From positions 2,333,833 to 2,397,832 of the forward strand of contig NZ_CP123991.1 in the NCBI RefSeq assembly GCF_029919255.1: a stretch of 64,000 nucleotides of DNA, written 5' to 3'. Shown piece by piece: positions 19,567 to 29,890 of this stretch. The translations under genes and the position numbers were made by a program. Source of the stretch: a cyanobacterium endosymbiont of Epithemia clementina EcSB (GTDB lineage Bacteria; Cyanobacteriota; Cyanobacteriia; Cyanobacteriales; Microcystaceae). The first letter of the stretch is position 1. Each line of letters begins with the position of its first letter. The notes below the pieces were generated by a model. It was not told the origin of the DNA. It was given only the letters and a program-made list of their open reading frames with translations, and did no database searches.

Positions 19567-21196
19567 GTTTCAGCTATGCATCAACTGATACCCCAAATTT
19601 TAGTCCAATTCTAGAAATTTTCTCCCGCAACGCGAAACAAAATTATTGCTGTTTTGGAAAAACACTTTTTTATTTTGATCGAGTCCATTCCCATTTTACT
19701 TGTGGGCTTAATTATGGCTCCGTTTGCTATAAGTAACCTATATAAACTATTTAAATAAGCTAACATTTATAACAGAATTACTAACTAGATTGGCAGTCGA
19801 TAAGAAGATGCATTAATCCCCATTGACAAACGAATTAGGAATTGGTGAATTTGTGTATTGACAGTTCTCTTGTTTGCAGTAGTGTCGCGTGTTTAAACAG
19901 TCTCAATCTACAATAGGTGTCATAACTACTCGATGTCTTAATCGTAGAAGTTATAGCCTTTTAGCAAAATTTATCAGGGCTATAATTTTACTGGGTGTTG
20001 CTTGGGGATTTGCCACTTCAACTAAAATGATTGCGACTTCATGATTCTAGTTGACTTAAGGTATTGATGAATGATTACGGTCATCGACAGAAGTCCCAGA
20101 CCAAGATAATCAACTGATCTTGATAAAATACTATTGGTAATGTTCTCCATGAGTTTATCTTTCTTCTATTTTTACTGTCGATCCTTAGTGCCCTCATAGA
20201 GGAAACATTGGTCTCCGTTCAGGGGCTCATTGACGATGTATCTTTTTAGGATTATACGTAGTACAATACTGGCAATACTTATTGGGGCACTTGATTGGAA
20301 TCACTGCTCAGATGGTGCAGCGCGTTGTCACAAATTTTTTATCAGTCACAGGAGTCAATCAAGTTAGGGCTAAATTTGTGAGATAGATTTTTTTCAACAG
20401 TAGGGATAATCTATCTCACAAATTTTGAAAACTATTGTTTTATCATACCCTAATCCTAATTCTAGTGGCTAGAATCGCTCTCAATGTCCTGTAAATTGCC
20501 ATTATTTTAGTGTCAGCAATTGCTCTATTTAATCAAATATTGAACTTTATTACCTAAATTAGTTACGATAACGGTATTTTTAGCAATTGCTTATGGGTGT
20601 AAATAATTTCCGTGGGAAATGGTCGGTAGTATTCTCAAATTAGTGTTGAGTCTAACAATATTTTGATTTTGCAATGGTTGGGACTAATTAAGTTGGAGAT
20701 CGTCTCTTTTACACCTGAAACAACAGCCATAGAATCTAGAGTAAGCGAAACTCAGTTAACGATTTCTAGTAAACTCCTCTTAGGATTTATGAAAATCACA
20801 TCTTAGTAGTAATGTTGGTGGTTGCTTTAACAGCCGTTGATTGATCTACTGTAAATAGAGATACTTAGAACTGTTTTTGGTACTTATATTACTGATTTGA
20901 CTTCAAGTGTTTCTAAAGACTATCATTTTGTACTTGGAGCTATACTCATCCAATCTGGCTTTCAGTGTGATTATTAGTTCAGGGACTGGACTCCTTAAAT
21001 CAATTTTCTTAGTAATACAGCTCTGATTTCTATTATTATCTTTGTCGTTACTATGGCACTCTGCAATAGATTAGACTGGCTCCCGATATTGTAAATCTAG
21101 TATTTGATTTGTCAGTAGGGGGACATTGTAGCGGTGATTACTTTCGCTTCCGGATTAGGAGGATGCGAAATAGCCGCGGGACAGTTACGAAAATAG
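19567..21196 (+). pseudogene. Dead TM-helix/mechanosensitive-channel-like gene
   Basis: Fragments in changing frames form the relic of a cyanobacterial membrane protein with TM-helix (PF05552-type) repeats. Near 19577 is a possible start MHQLIPQILVQF. Near 20310 is AQMVQRVVTNFLSVTGVNQV, which matches the repeat signature VxRIVTNxLxATGxD. Near 20430 is LILILVARIALNVL followed by ILVSAIALFNQILNF. Near 21080-21190 is PDIVNLVFDL and then, in another frame, ITFASGLGGCEIAAGQLRK, the conserved end. Many stops and at least four frame changes make it non-functional. It probably encoded an osmotic or ion channel of the MscS-like superfamily. An 18-bp perfect hairpin sits inside it at 20372-20425. Confidence 0.65.
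20372..20425. repeat. Perfect hairpin inside the dead channel gene
   Basis: Exact 18-bp arms (20372-20389 and 20408-20425; arm AAATTTGTGAGATAGATT) with an 18-base loop. It lies between the recognisable TM-helix repeat TNFLSVTGVNQV and the next membrane segment, where an intact family member would have ordinary coding sequence. Confidence 0.85.
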
Positions 21197-21367
21197 TTAA
21201 ATAATTCAAACCAAAATTAAAAACAATAAATTAGTTGGTTGATTATAACCTTTATTAATTGATTTTAATCCTTTTTAAGGATAAAAACGTTAATCCCTAA
21301 CGATTCTGATACACTAATCCTAGTCGAAGTATTTATTTTCTCTATCACTCAACAAGGAATTTTATCA

Positions 21368-22252
21368 ATGGGATTAGTGATTAGTACCGTCAACATGAAA
21401 GGGGGAGTCGGTAAAACAACCCTGACAGTTAATTTAGCTACTTGTTTGGCTAAATATCATGGAAAGCGGGTACTGGTGTTAGACTTAGATTCTCAAATTA
21501 GTGCAACCCTCAGTCTAATGTCACCTCATGAGTTTGCCAAAACTAGAAGAAAACGTCGCACTTTGAGCTATTTACTTAATAACATTGTTCAACCAAATCC
21601 CTATAGTAAACTAGATGTTCACGATATAGTCCAACCCTATATTTGCAATATAGAAGGGTTGGACTTATTGCCAGGAGACTTGGAACTTTATGACGAATAT
21701 GTTGTCTCAGAAACTCTACACAAACAGGCATCAATTGTTGGTAATCTTGATTTTAAGACGGTGTGGAACCACTTTGAAAGAGTCTTGATCAAGAAAATTA
21801 TTACATCAGTTATTGAACACTATGACCTAATCATAATGGACTGTGCTCCTGGTTACAATCTGTTAACTCGAAGTGGTTTAGCTGCTAGCCATTATTACTT
21901 ACTTCCCGCACGTCCTGAACCTTTATCAGTGGTTGGAATACAGCTTTTAGAACGACGCATTGCTAAACTCAAAGAAAGTCATCAAAAAACTGATCCTTTA
22001 AATCTAAATTTATTGGGCGTTGTGTTTATTTCATCAGGAGGAGGCCTGCTCAGCCGTTATTATAACCGCGTGATGAAGAGGGTTCAACAGGATTTTAACC
22101 CTTATCAGTTGTTTGATACTTCAATTCCTATGGATGTTAATGTGGCTAAAGCAGTTGATAGTTTTCGTCCCGTAGTGACAGCTATGCCGAATTCTAGCGG
22201 TTCCAAAGCTTTTATTAAATTAACTCAAGAGTTTTTAAGTAAGCTACCTTAA
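21368..22252 (+). CDS. ParA-family ATPase (orphan)
   Basis: 294 residues of the ParA/MinD/Soj P-loop family. The deviant Walker A KGGVGKTTL is at residues 11-19, with the signature lysine at 11. Switch I/Walker A' DLDSQISATLS follows around 39-49 and Walker B-like LIIMDCAPGYN near 155-165. Such ATPases position DNA or protein cargo on the nucleoid. No ParB or cargo gene is adjacent: upstream is the dead channel gene, downstream a dead pentapeptide gene. AAGGAA about 8 bases before the ATG supports the start. It resembles the longer cyanobacterial AAA-family proteins rather than chromosomal Soj in having an insert (YLLNNIVQPNPYSKLDVHD). Cargo unknown. Confidence 0.85.
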   Translation: MGLVISTVNMKGGVGKTTLTVNLATCLAKYHGKRVLVLDLDSQISATLSLMSPHEFAKTRRKRRTLSYLLNNIVQPNPYSKLDVHDIVQPYICNIEGLDLLPGDLELYDEYVVSETLHKQASIVGNLDFKTVWNHFERVLIKKIITSVIEHYDLIIMDCAPGYNLLTRSGLAASHYYLLPARPEPLSVVGIQLLERRIAKLKESHQKTDPLNLNLLGVVFISSGGGLLSRYYNRVMKRVQQDFNPYQLFDTSIPMDVNVAKAVDSFRPVVTAMPNSSGSKAFIKLTQEFLSKLP

Positions 22253-22320
22253 TTATCAATAGGGGAAGTTTTAGAAGATTAATGTACAGTAATATTTTTT
22301 CCATAGAAAAACTAATCTAA

Positions 22321-23262
22321 TTGAAGTTAACTTTAGAAGGTACTAATCTACACACAGCCAATTTAGGCAGGATTTTTTCTCGTAATGCTACTCGTAATGC
22401 TAACTTTCGCAATGTGGACTTTACCTGACTATTTATTTGAGAGTAATATTAAAAAATATAAATTGAATTAATGCTTTTTTAGACTAAGCTGGTTTAAGTA
22501 GATTCTGACTTAAAAAATGTGCATTTTGAGTGAGGCTTATCTCATTAATTGTTATTTGTTTGATACGTAGGTAAACTTAAATAAGTATGAAATAGAAAAG
22601 TAGTTTAAAAATAACAATTGTTGAATACGAACTTTTTTGAAAATCTAGCTAATAGAATATAGAAGGATAAGCATTACAAAAGTTGACTCACTACTCAATA
22701 TTTTCTTTTTTAAAAAACTTAAAACGAAGAATAGATAAAGTCTCTTTAAGAGCTCTTAAAAGAGAATGAAAACTTATAGTAACTAACGATTATCTAATCA
22801 TAAAATAAAAAAGAATTTGATTTATTTAGGCAATAAATTACAAAAATTTTAGAGAAATTGTAAATATAAAAGAATGAAAATTAGGACATAGTTAAATCTT
22901 TATCAAAAAAAGAGTCTAAAAAAGTAGATAAATCTTATGTTAATGCGCTTATGTTAATACTCAGACTAAGTTAATAAATCTTAAAAAGATAAAGAAATGA
23001 GTACAGTAATTAAATTTTTGTAAAAATGAAAAAAATTATCTCTATACACTCTACTAGCTCATAATTTAGAACTAAATTTAATGGATAATAGAAAAGAAAT
23101 GGCACAAAATGAAACCTAATAAAAAATCCGAAAGGATATTTAAAGATAAATATAATTTAGCTAATGTATTTAAATGGAGTCTTGATTGAAACAAATACTT
23201 CAAAAGATATAAATTTAAGGGATATCAATTTAAATGAAGCTAAAGTTTTCAGAAAAATAGAT
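22321..23262 (+). pseudogene. Dead pentapeptide-repeat gene
   Basis: Short + frames keep the A(D/N)Lxx pentapeptide rhythm: TNLHTANLGRIF with NATRNANFRNVDF near 22340-22425, and NLRDINLNEAKVF near 23210-23250. The sequence between is stop-rich and AT-rich. A right-handed beta-helix protein of unknown role was here once. It lies directly behind the ParA gene. Confidence 0.55.
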
Positions 23263-23584
23263 TATTAGAAGTAACTTTTATTAAGTTATTTCTAATAAAT
23301 ATCATATTTAGATAACTTAATAAGTATTGAAATAATTATCCTAGATAAGGATAATTAAGTAAAGGTTAAATAACGATTAGCTAGATTAGCTAAAGTTATA
23401 AAAATAAAAGTTAAAATTCTAACTTTAGAAATTATCTAAAAAAAATTATTATTTATACTTCAAGTGTATAGTACAAATAAAACTAGTATAAAGCATAACT
23501 TATCAGCATTTTTTAACGGAAGCTTATATTTTATTACACTAGCTGTTCCTGAAATTTCTAACTATCAGTAATTAGAAATTTTTA

Positions 23585-24379
23585 TTACAGAGAAACTTCT
23601 GGAATTTCTTTAAATATAGATAGCCAATCTTTTTTTACTTCATTTAGTTTTTTCTCCCAAGATTGCTCAGAACCCAATAGCTGATAATGAGGACAGCTTG
23701 TTTGACAATTGGCAAGATGAGGAAAATTAATGTTTTCTTGAGTATATTCATTGAACCAATTCTTGAGTTGGTTTAAAAGTATTGTTAAATCTTCATGATT
23801 TTTTTTATGTTTATCTCTATCATAAAAAAAAGTTAAAGATTGAGGTTTTGTCGGAAGTTTCACAAACCAATAAGTTAGAGAAATATGTTCAGGGGAATAG
23901 TCAGAAGTTTCTGCTAACACATATAAATAAAGTCGAGTTTGCCAATGATTAGCTAATTTTTCTGGATTTTCTGGCTTAAGATAAGTCTTCCAATCTAAAA
24001 TCTCAGCTTTTTCTGGCTCAGCAATTAATAAATCATAAATAACGGTCAATAAATATCCTTGAAACTCAAGATTACGACAGTGTTCAGCTTCTTTCCAACT
24101 ATTTTTAGAAGGATTTCTCAGGCTAGGGATAGCATTAATTAATGCGTTTAAAGAGTTTTGCATTTGTTTATCTTTAGCCACAAGCAACTCGATTGATAAT
24201 CCTAATTCATGCTGTTGCATTAGTTGGTGAAATTGATTTCCCCAAGATAATTTTTCCTGTTTTTCTGGACTTAAAGGAGTACCCAACTGTTCTAGATAAA
24301 CACGTTGGAATTGAGGAGGACAAGTTTCTAATAAATTCAAATGGGATTGAGATAGATGAATTAAACTAATATCTTTCAT
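23585..24379 (-). CDS. PD-(D/E)XK nuclease superfamily protein
   Basis: 264 residues resembling the RecB/Cas4-type nuclease fold. N-terminal LSQSHLNLLETCPPQFQ is the typical opening of this superfamily (S-x-L-x-x-x-x-x-C-P). GNQFHQLMQ (47-55) supplies a conserved His. Asp116 (VIYDLLI) and EILDWKT (Asp129, Lys131) form the D...(D/E)xK core. Gln149-type residues follow in WQTRLYLYVL. Three of the Cys residues (20 and two in NCQTSCPHY near the end) hint at an Fe-S site as in AddB/Cas4, but a fourth is not evident. No CRISPR array or cas genes are near. ATG 24379 is preferred over an in-frame TTG at 24388. Biological role unknown. Confidence 0.75.
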   Translation of the reverse strand: MKDISLIHLSQSHLNLLETCPPQFQRVYLEQLGTPLSPEKQEKLSWGNQFHQLMQQHELGLSIELLVAKDKQMQNSLNALINAIPSLRNPSKNSWKEAEHCRNLEFQGYLLTVIYDLLIAEPEKAEILDWKTYLKPENPEKLANHWQTRLYLYVLAETSDYSPEHISLTYWFVKLPTKPQSLTFFYDRDKHKKNHEDLTILLNQLKNWFNEYTQENINFPHLANCQTSCPHYQLLGSEQSWEKKLNEVKKDWLSIFKEIPEVSL

Positions 24380-24686
24380 TAGATCCAAAAATTGATGATT
24401 TTTCGTCGAAAACTTCCAAAATAGAAATATACTAAATTTAGGGATTGATACCTCTAATTTACTAGTATCTGAGCTTCTATTTATGACTTAATGGATGCTG
24501 TTTTAATCACTAAAACTGCTTACTTGCTAATGTTTTTCTCTCTTATATCTCTTATACTTTTAAGATAAAAGACAACAGCCTTCAACAGATAAATTCTATA
24601 ATAATTGTCCTTGTAACTTTTTAAAATTAATTAATAATTATCTCACATAAATCCTCATTAATAATTAATTATATATTTTAATTACT

Positions 24687-24960
24687 ATGACTTATACAAC
24701 CAATCCTCGGTGGACTTCTTCTACTTTAAAAAACCAAAGTCATTATCATTGATCATTAAACCTTCAGAAAGGGACTATTAGAGTCATATTGTCATAGCTC
24801 AACTTCCTTAAGAGTAAGAGAGTTGAAAATTACTTTTAAGACGAAAGAGAATTAATGATTTTCGACCTCCATCAGGATAGTAGTCAAGAAAGACCTAAAA
24901 AATATGGAAAAAATTTAAGCTAAATAATAAATATACTTGGACTGAATCAAGATAAAAAGT
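24687..24960 (+). pseudogene. Possible DUF2808-like secreted protein relic
   Basis: An ATG opens MTYTTNPRWTSSTLKNQSHYH and is stopped. Neighbouring frames continue IVIAQLP and RELKITFKTKEN, then FDLHQDSS. The order resembles DUF2808 proteins of cyanobacteria (a TxYxxxxxLPxxAGEPLQxVxIxQ core), but the match is loose and from memory. Confidence 0.22.
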
Positions 24961-25737
24961 GCAAGATTACTTAATAATAAGTTTTATTAAGTAAAAGTTA
25001 TTCTATGGTCACAGTTGCATTTCTTTAATCTCCCATATGTTTTTATTAATTTCGTTCTAGTTAAAAGATTTAAAACTAATAAGAAAGAGTCATCTTAGAT
25101 GTCAAGTTTTTAAAAAATAAAAAATAAAACAAGCTAATAAAAAAAATTGACTTCAATTTTAAATGGGTCTATACACTGTTAAGTGATTTTTTCATATTTT
25201 TAACTTTAGTATTGTTTCAAGTTTAAACAATAAACTAAATTATCACCATCGGCATAATTTCCATTCTTAATTACATGTCACAAAGTCTAAATTTTATAAA
25301 TTGTTTGTATTTAAACTGAATCGTACTATTTTTTAGTCTAACTTAGAATAACAGTTCTTAGAAAATTTTATAAAAAATACAAAATAGATTTGAGGATAAC
25401 TTAATAGGTAAAAATAATGTTCTGCTATTAATTAGCATATTCAATTTGAAATCTTAGTATCGTATAAAAATATAGATATTTTGCAATAGCAATACTTGAT
25501 ATAGTATTGGAATTCACAGGTTCAATGTCATTTCAACTAGACATAAACCATCTAAACTATTCGGTGTCCTTATCAATAAACATTAAGTTTTACAATAAAC
25601 CTTATAATAAGATAGCCAACCCACACTACATAAATCTCTTAAAATATAGTTTACAGTTATAGAATAAACGGCGTGATCATAATCATCACATTATTCTTGA
25701 TTCTTAAACTATAAATTTTAGTTAGCTTAATTTCACT

Positions 25738-25777
25738 AATGAGTATCTTAAATGTGCGAATATTCAAGATACTCATT
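25738..25777 (+). terminator. Terminator-like hairpin followed by T run
   Basis: 12-bp arms (25738-25749, 25766-25777; arm AATGAGTATCTT) with a 16-base loop, followed by TTTT on the + strand. No intact + strand gene ends nearby, so it may be the terminator of a lost gene. Confidence 0.4.
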
Positions 25778-26697
25778 TTTATACGCAAAACTAATTTAAG
25801 CAGGACTTTCCTTTATTAAGGCTACTCTTTTTTGAGTAAAGTTGATCCAAAATAAGTTAACCTCAGTAGTTGTCATCTAAGATTCACACTTAGTTAATAG
25901 TAATCTTAGATAAGTTAACTCAGAAAAAATCAATCTCAGTAATTCTACTTTAATCATAGCTAATTTACCTGATGTTGATTGAAGTAATTATCTGGTTTTT
26001 AGCAAAACTCTAAAATAGACTAAATTAACAGCATTTATTGCTGATTACAGAGTATTGAATAACTTGATTAATGGTTAAGTTAAAAAGTATAAATTAATCC
26101 CAAAGTAGATACTACTTTAATTTTTCTAAATAAATAAATTACCGAAAATAATTTTTGTTCAATAGATAAAATAAGTTAGATAAATATACTAATTATTTAG
26201 ATTTGAGATTGAAACTATAACTTCAGTACTTATAAGAAAATACTCTGAAATCAACGCATTCAGATTATACTTTAAACAATCTGCGAGTCTGTCCTGTACA
26301 ATCAGTGATCTTATGATAAAGAGGTAGTGATTAAAGAATACCAAAGTTTAAATAATAGCAAAATCTTAAGCACTTATTTAAACGTCAGTAACAGATAAGA
26401 AATTAAAGAAAATTTCTGCTTCGGTCTATATGGCAATTAATTATATAATTTTTAATTATTTTTATCTACATAGTTGGGGGAACGAGTAATATTTGTGCCA
26501 TTCAACCGATTAACTTTACTGCTACAATTCCTCTCTTTAGTTAATTTTTTTCCCTTGACATTATGTTACTATTAAATTGATATTTAATAATTAGTGGACA
26601 AATATTATTCCTCAATCTACTGAACACATTACTTATATTTTGTTTGTTTAGGTTTAATTACTTTCTAGTATTAACTAATACTCTTCTAATCAACAAT

Positions 26698-26727
26698 GTT
26701 AACTTATTTAGATTTAAATAAGTTAAC
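26698..26727 (-). terminator. Hairpin downstream of der
   Basis: Perfect 13-bp stem with 4-base loop, about 54 bases beyond the der stop. No strong U tract follows on the minus strand, so termination is inferred from position only. Confidence 0.45.
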
Positions 26728-26780
26728 CTTCATCGGCAAGGTAAAGAATAGATTTTTTTTGAATTGTAATTTTTATCTCT

Positions 26781-28139
26781 CTATACTTTGGTTGCTCGGT
26801 TAACAGTTTGTTCAAGATCTCGAACTTTCTTTCCCCTCCATAGCAAACGAATAGGAGTTCCCGGAAAACCTAATTGCTGACGGAATTGACCTTCAATATA
26901 ACGACGATAATTGTCGTTAAACCGTTTCGGATCATTGACAAATAAAGCAATAGTTGGGGGTTGACTTGATACCTGGGTTCCATAATAAATTTTTCCCTGT
27001 TTTCCTTGACGATTTGTAGGAGGAGAATGCCAACCAACTGCTTCTTGCAAAACCTCATTAATTACAGCTGTACTCACGCGACGACGGTGTTCTTCAGCTG
27101 AACTTTGAACTAAACTGAGAACTTTGTTAACTCGTTGACCTGTCATTGCACTAACAAAAATAATAGGAGACCATTCCATAAAGTAAAGTCGAGAAAATAT
27201 CTGTGTTTTATACTCATAAATAGTGTAGGAATTTTTATCAACAGTATCCCATTTATTAACTACAATTACAGCTGCGCGACCTTCATTGATAATTCTGTCT
27301 GCTAATTTTAGGTCTTGCTCCGTTATTCCATCAATCGCATCAATCACAAATAACACAACATCAGAACGGCAAATAGCTTTAAAAGAACGATTAATACTAA
27401 AAAATTCTGCTCCATATTCAACATTCTTTTTACGACGAATTCCCGCCGTATCAATTAACCGATAGCTTTGTCCATTCTCTTCAACCACCGTATCGATCGC
27501 ATCTCTTGTAGTTCCTGAAATAGGACTAACAATTGCCCGTTTTTTTCCTAAGAAAGCATTCAAAAGACTAGATTTTCCCACATTAGGACGGCCAATAATT
27601 GCTACACCAATTTCATTGGTGTCGGTTAATTCTTCGGAATGAGGAAGATAGGAAATTAAATCGTCTAAAAGTTCTCCTGTCCCACTACCATGAATTCCTG
27701 AGATTGGATAAGGATTTCCTAACCCTAACTCCCAAAATTGTGCCGCTTGAATAATTCCCTGTTCCACAGATTCACACTTATTGACAGCTAACAACACAGG
27801 GACGGATTGTTGACGTAACCAACTTGCAATTTCATGATCGCCAGCCGTGGGTCCAGTTTGTCCATCCACAACAAAAATAGTTGCACTTGATTCATTTAAA
27901 GCTGCCATAGCTTGTTCTCGAATTAACGGCAAAAATTCGGTGTCATCTTCGAATACCAATCCTCCCGTATCTACTACCTGAAAGTCCCGATCTTGCCAAA
28001 AAGAAGGCCGATAAGTACGATCACGAGTAATTCCTGGCTCATCATGGACAATAGCCTGTTGATCTCCTGCTAATCTATTAACTAGGGTTGATTTGCCCAC
28101 ATTAGGCCGTCCGATAATAGCAACAATAGGTAGTGGCAT
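26781..28139 (-). CDS. der: Ribosome-assembly GTPase Der (EngA)
   Basis: 452 residues with two tandem G domains and a C-terminal KH-like domain, required for 50S ribosomal subunit maturation. The first G1 is GRPNVGKST (residues 10-18) with DxxG in VDTGG and NKCES. The second G1 is GRPNVGKSS with DTAGIRRK and VNKWD. The C-terminal part holds [20 protein letters not shown] 28139 is chosen since it begins the family motif [11 protein letters not shown] and has GAGA upstream; an in-frame codon at 28163 adds eight residues. Essential gene, full length, flanked by decayed sequence. Confidence 0.96.
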   Translation of the reverse strand: MPLPIVAIIGRPNVGKSTLVNRLAGDQQAIVHDEPGITRDRTYRPSFWQDRDFQVVDTGGLVFEDDTEFLPLIREQAMAALNESSATIFVVDGQTGPTAGDHEIASWLRQQSVPVLLAVNKCESVEQGIIQAAQFWELGLGNPYPISGIHGSGTGELLDDLISYLPHSEELTDTNEIGVAIIGRPNVGKSSLLNAFLGKKRAIVSPISGTTRDAIDTVVEENGQSYRLIDTAGIRRKKNVEYGAEFFSINRSFKAICRSDVVLFVIDAIDGITEQDLKLADRIINEGRAAVIVVNKWDTVDKNSYTIYEYKTQIFSRLYFMEWSPIIFVSAMTGQRVNKVLSLVQSSAEEHRRRVSTAVINEVLQEAVGWHSPPTNRQGKQGKIYYGTQVSSQPPTIALFVNDPKRFNDNYRRYIEGQFRQQLGFPGTPIRLLWRGKKVRDLEQTVNRATKV

Positions 28140-28627
28140 AATTTTTCTCTCAATTCTGAACAAAAATACTACAGATTTTTAAAAATTAACTAAGGTACAC
28201 CTTGATTTATCTTCCATTCGATGATTCTATGAAAACTAGCAACCTCTATATCTCACTAAAGGAAAGGACTACCATAGACGAGCACCGTTCACTAATCTCT
28301 AATCCTATTTTAGAAAAAACTAATAATTACAACAACGATAACTATCACTATTTTAATCGTATTTAAACTGCAACCAATAGTTAATACTAGTTATTTTTCC
28401 GTTAGTCTTGTCCATCTCAACAGTGACCTCAAAATCAATAAAACTTACTATATATGCGATATTTCCAGTACGGAAGGTTAATCAAATAAAACAACAAACC
28501 ATAACAATTAATTGAAGATGCAAATTATGTCTACTCAACAACAGGCTCATATTTTAATGATGCATCCCATTCATGGTTCAATTAGCGGGGATTATTATGA
28601 TAAGAGAACCCCTCAATAATCTTTTTT
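28140..28627. other. Spacer with one short open frame
   Basis: A + strand frame at 28527-28619 encodes 30 residues starting MSTQQQAHILMMHPIHG. It looks protein-like but is short and I do not recognise it; it may be the head of a truncated gene. Otherwise AT-rich spacer between two minus-strand genes. Confidence 0.35.
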
Positions 28628-29890
28628 TTATAACTTCCCATTTCCTTGAACCACATGTTTAAGGGTTGTAAATGTTTCTAGAGAAATCAAGCCTCTATGG
28701 TGTCCTTTTTGATTGGAGACTCCTAGAAAGAGGGATTCTCCTTGCTTGGGATAACGAGAAAAACGAGGAGAAGCATTAATATAAACCAGAGCACTGTCAA
28801 CTTCCATAGCAAATTGACGACTTTCTGGGTAAGAATCTGTCACTAGACAATCGGCATGGCCACTACTATATTGATTTATCCAGCCAATTCCTTCAGATAA
28901 ATCATTAACTACCTTAAAAGCGATAATCCTATCAAGATAAGGATTTCCCCATTCCGACGATTTAACAGGATTGAGATAATCAGAAAACTCTGCTGATAAG
29001 TCTCCATCACCACGTAATTGAAATCCTTTTCCTCGTAGAGTGTTGAATAACCTCACTAAAATAGATGGATTGTGTAAGGGACTAATTAAAACTTTTTCAA
29101 TGGCATTAACAGGATCAGGTTCGCTAGCGTGGCTATCAAGAATAACCCATCGTACTAAATCTAAATCTACTGTGGGAGACCAATAAAGATAACAATTTCC
29201 CATCGCTGACTTAAGTACAGGGGCCGTCGCTAAGCGAGTTACCTGATCGACTAAACTAGGACGACCATAGGGCACCACTAAACTAAGATACTGATCCTGG
29301 GTTACTAAATCTTGAATGGAAGCCCCCTCATCCCCTGAAAGAACTTCCAGACATCCCCTCGGTAATTTGACTTGCTCAAGGGCAACTTGGAGAATTTCAG
29401 CAATAACGGCATTGGAATGAGTAGATGATCCACAACCTCTTAATATTAAACTGTTGCCTGTTTTTAGACAAAAACCAGCAGTGATTGCCCCCAATTCAGG
29501 AAAAGTTTCGTAAATCAAGGTAATGACTCCTAAGGGCATTAGTTGACAATAGGTCTGGGATGCACTTAGGGGATAGGGTGCGTGAAAGACTCGTCGAATT
29601 GGGTCAGGGACTTCAGCTAAACGTTCTAAAATAGAGACTACCTGATGAAGTCGTTCAGGGGTCAATTTGAGCCAATCAATTAGAAGATCCGGAACTGCCA
29701 TTTCCCTGCTCATTTCGAGGTCAAGTGTATTAGCCTCCAAAATGTCATCAAAGGCTTGGTTTATTCCTTGAGCCATAGCACGGATGCCTTGGCTACGATG
29801 AATACTATCAATTGTTTCCAGGGCGAGAAAAGCATTATGAGCCCGTTGAACAGATGTCAGAAGTACGTTAGGAGAGCTTTCTATTGCCAT
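28628..29890 (-). CDS. proA: ProA-like gamma-glutamyl phosphate reductase homologue lacking catalytic Cys
   Basis: 420 residues in the aldehyde dehydrogenase superfamily, closest to glutamate-5-semialdehyde dehydrogenase, which reduces gamma-glutamyl phosphate with NADPH in proline synthesis. Family landmarks: PLGVITLIYE (119-128), TGNSLILRG (144-152), LPRGCLEVL, and VDSALVYINASPRF near the end. At the position of the catalytic Cys (family motif CNxxETLL) the sequence reads PVNAIEKVL with Val261, so the thioester chemistry should be impossible. Some cyanobacteria carry two ProA-like paralogues, and this may be the divergent one rather than a decayed enzyme; the frame is intact. Its start overlaps the stop of the upstream gene by 10 bases, implying translational coupling. 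The symbol denotes family only. Confidence 0.78.
   Translation of the reverse strand: MAIESSPNVLLTSVQRAHNAFLALETIDSIHRSQGIRAMAQGINQAFDDILEANTLDLEMSREMAVPDLLIDWLKLTPERLHQVVSILERLAEVPDPIRRVFHAPYPLSASQTYCQLMPLGVITLIYETFPELGAITAGFCLKTGNSLILRGCGSSTHSNAVIAEILQVALEQVKLPRGCLEVLSGDEGASIQDLVTQDQYLSLVVPYGRPSLVDQVTRLATAPVLKSAMGNCYLYWSPTVDLDLVRWVILDSHASEPDPVNAIEKVLISPLHNPSILVRLFNTLRGKGFQLRGDGDLSAEFSDYLNPVKSSEWGNPYLDRIIAFKVVNDLSEGIGWINQYSSGHADCLVTDSYPESRQFAMEVDSALVYINASPRFSRYPKQGESLFLGVSNQKGHHRGLISLETFTTLKHVVQGNGKL

Larger units (their letters stand above)
24380..26780. other. Long decayed region
   Basis: 2.4 kb of AT-rich sequence with stops in all frames. Apart from the weak relic at 24687-24960 and two hairpins (25738-25777, 26698-26727) I see nothing nameable. 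The last part holds the 3' end of the der transcript. Confidence 0.55.

Noticed and set aside
23585-24379. Cas4 of a CRISPR system
   Set aside because: The fold is Cas4/RecB-like, but no repeats, cas1/cas2 or effector genes are present anywhere in the window.
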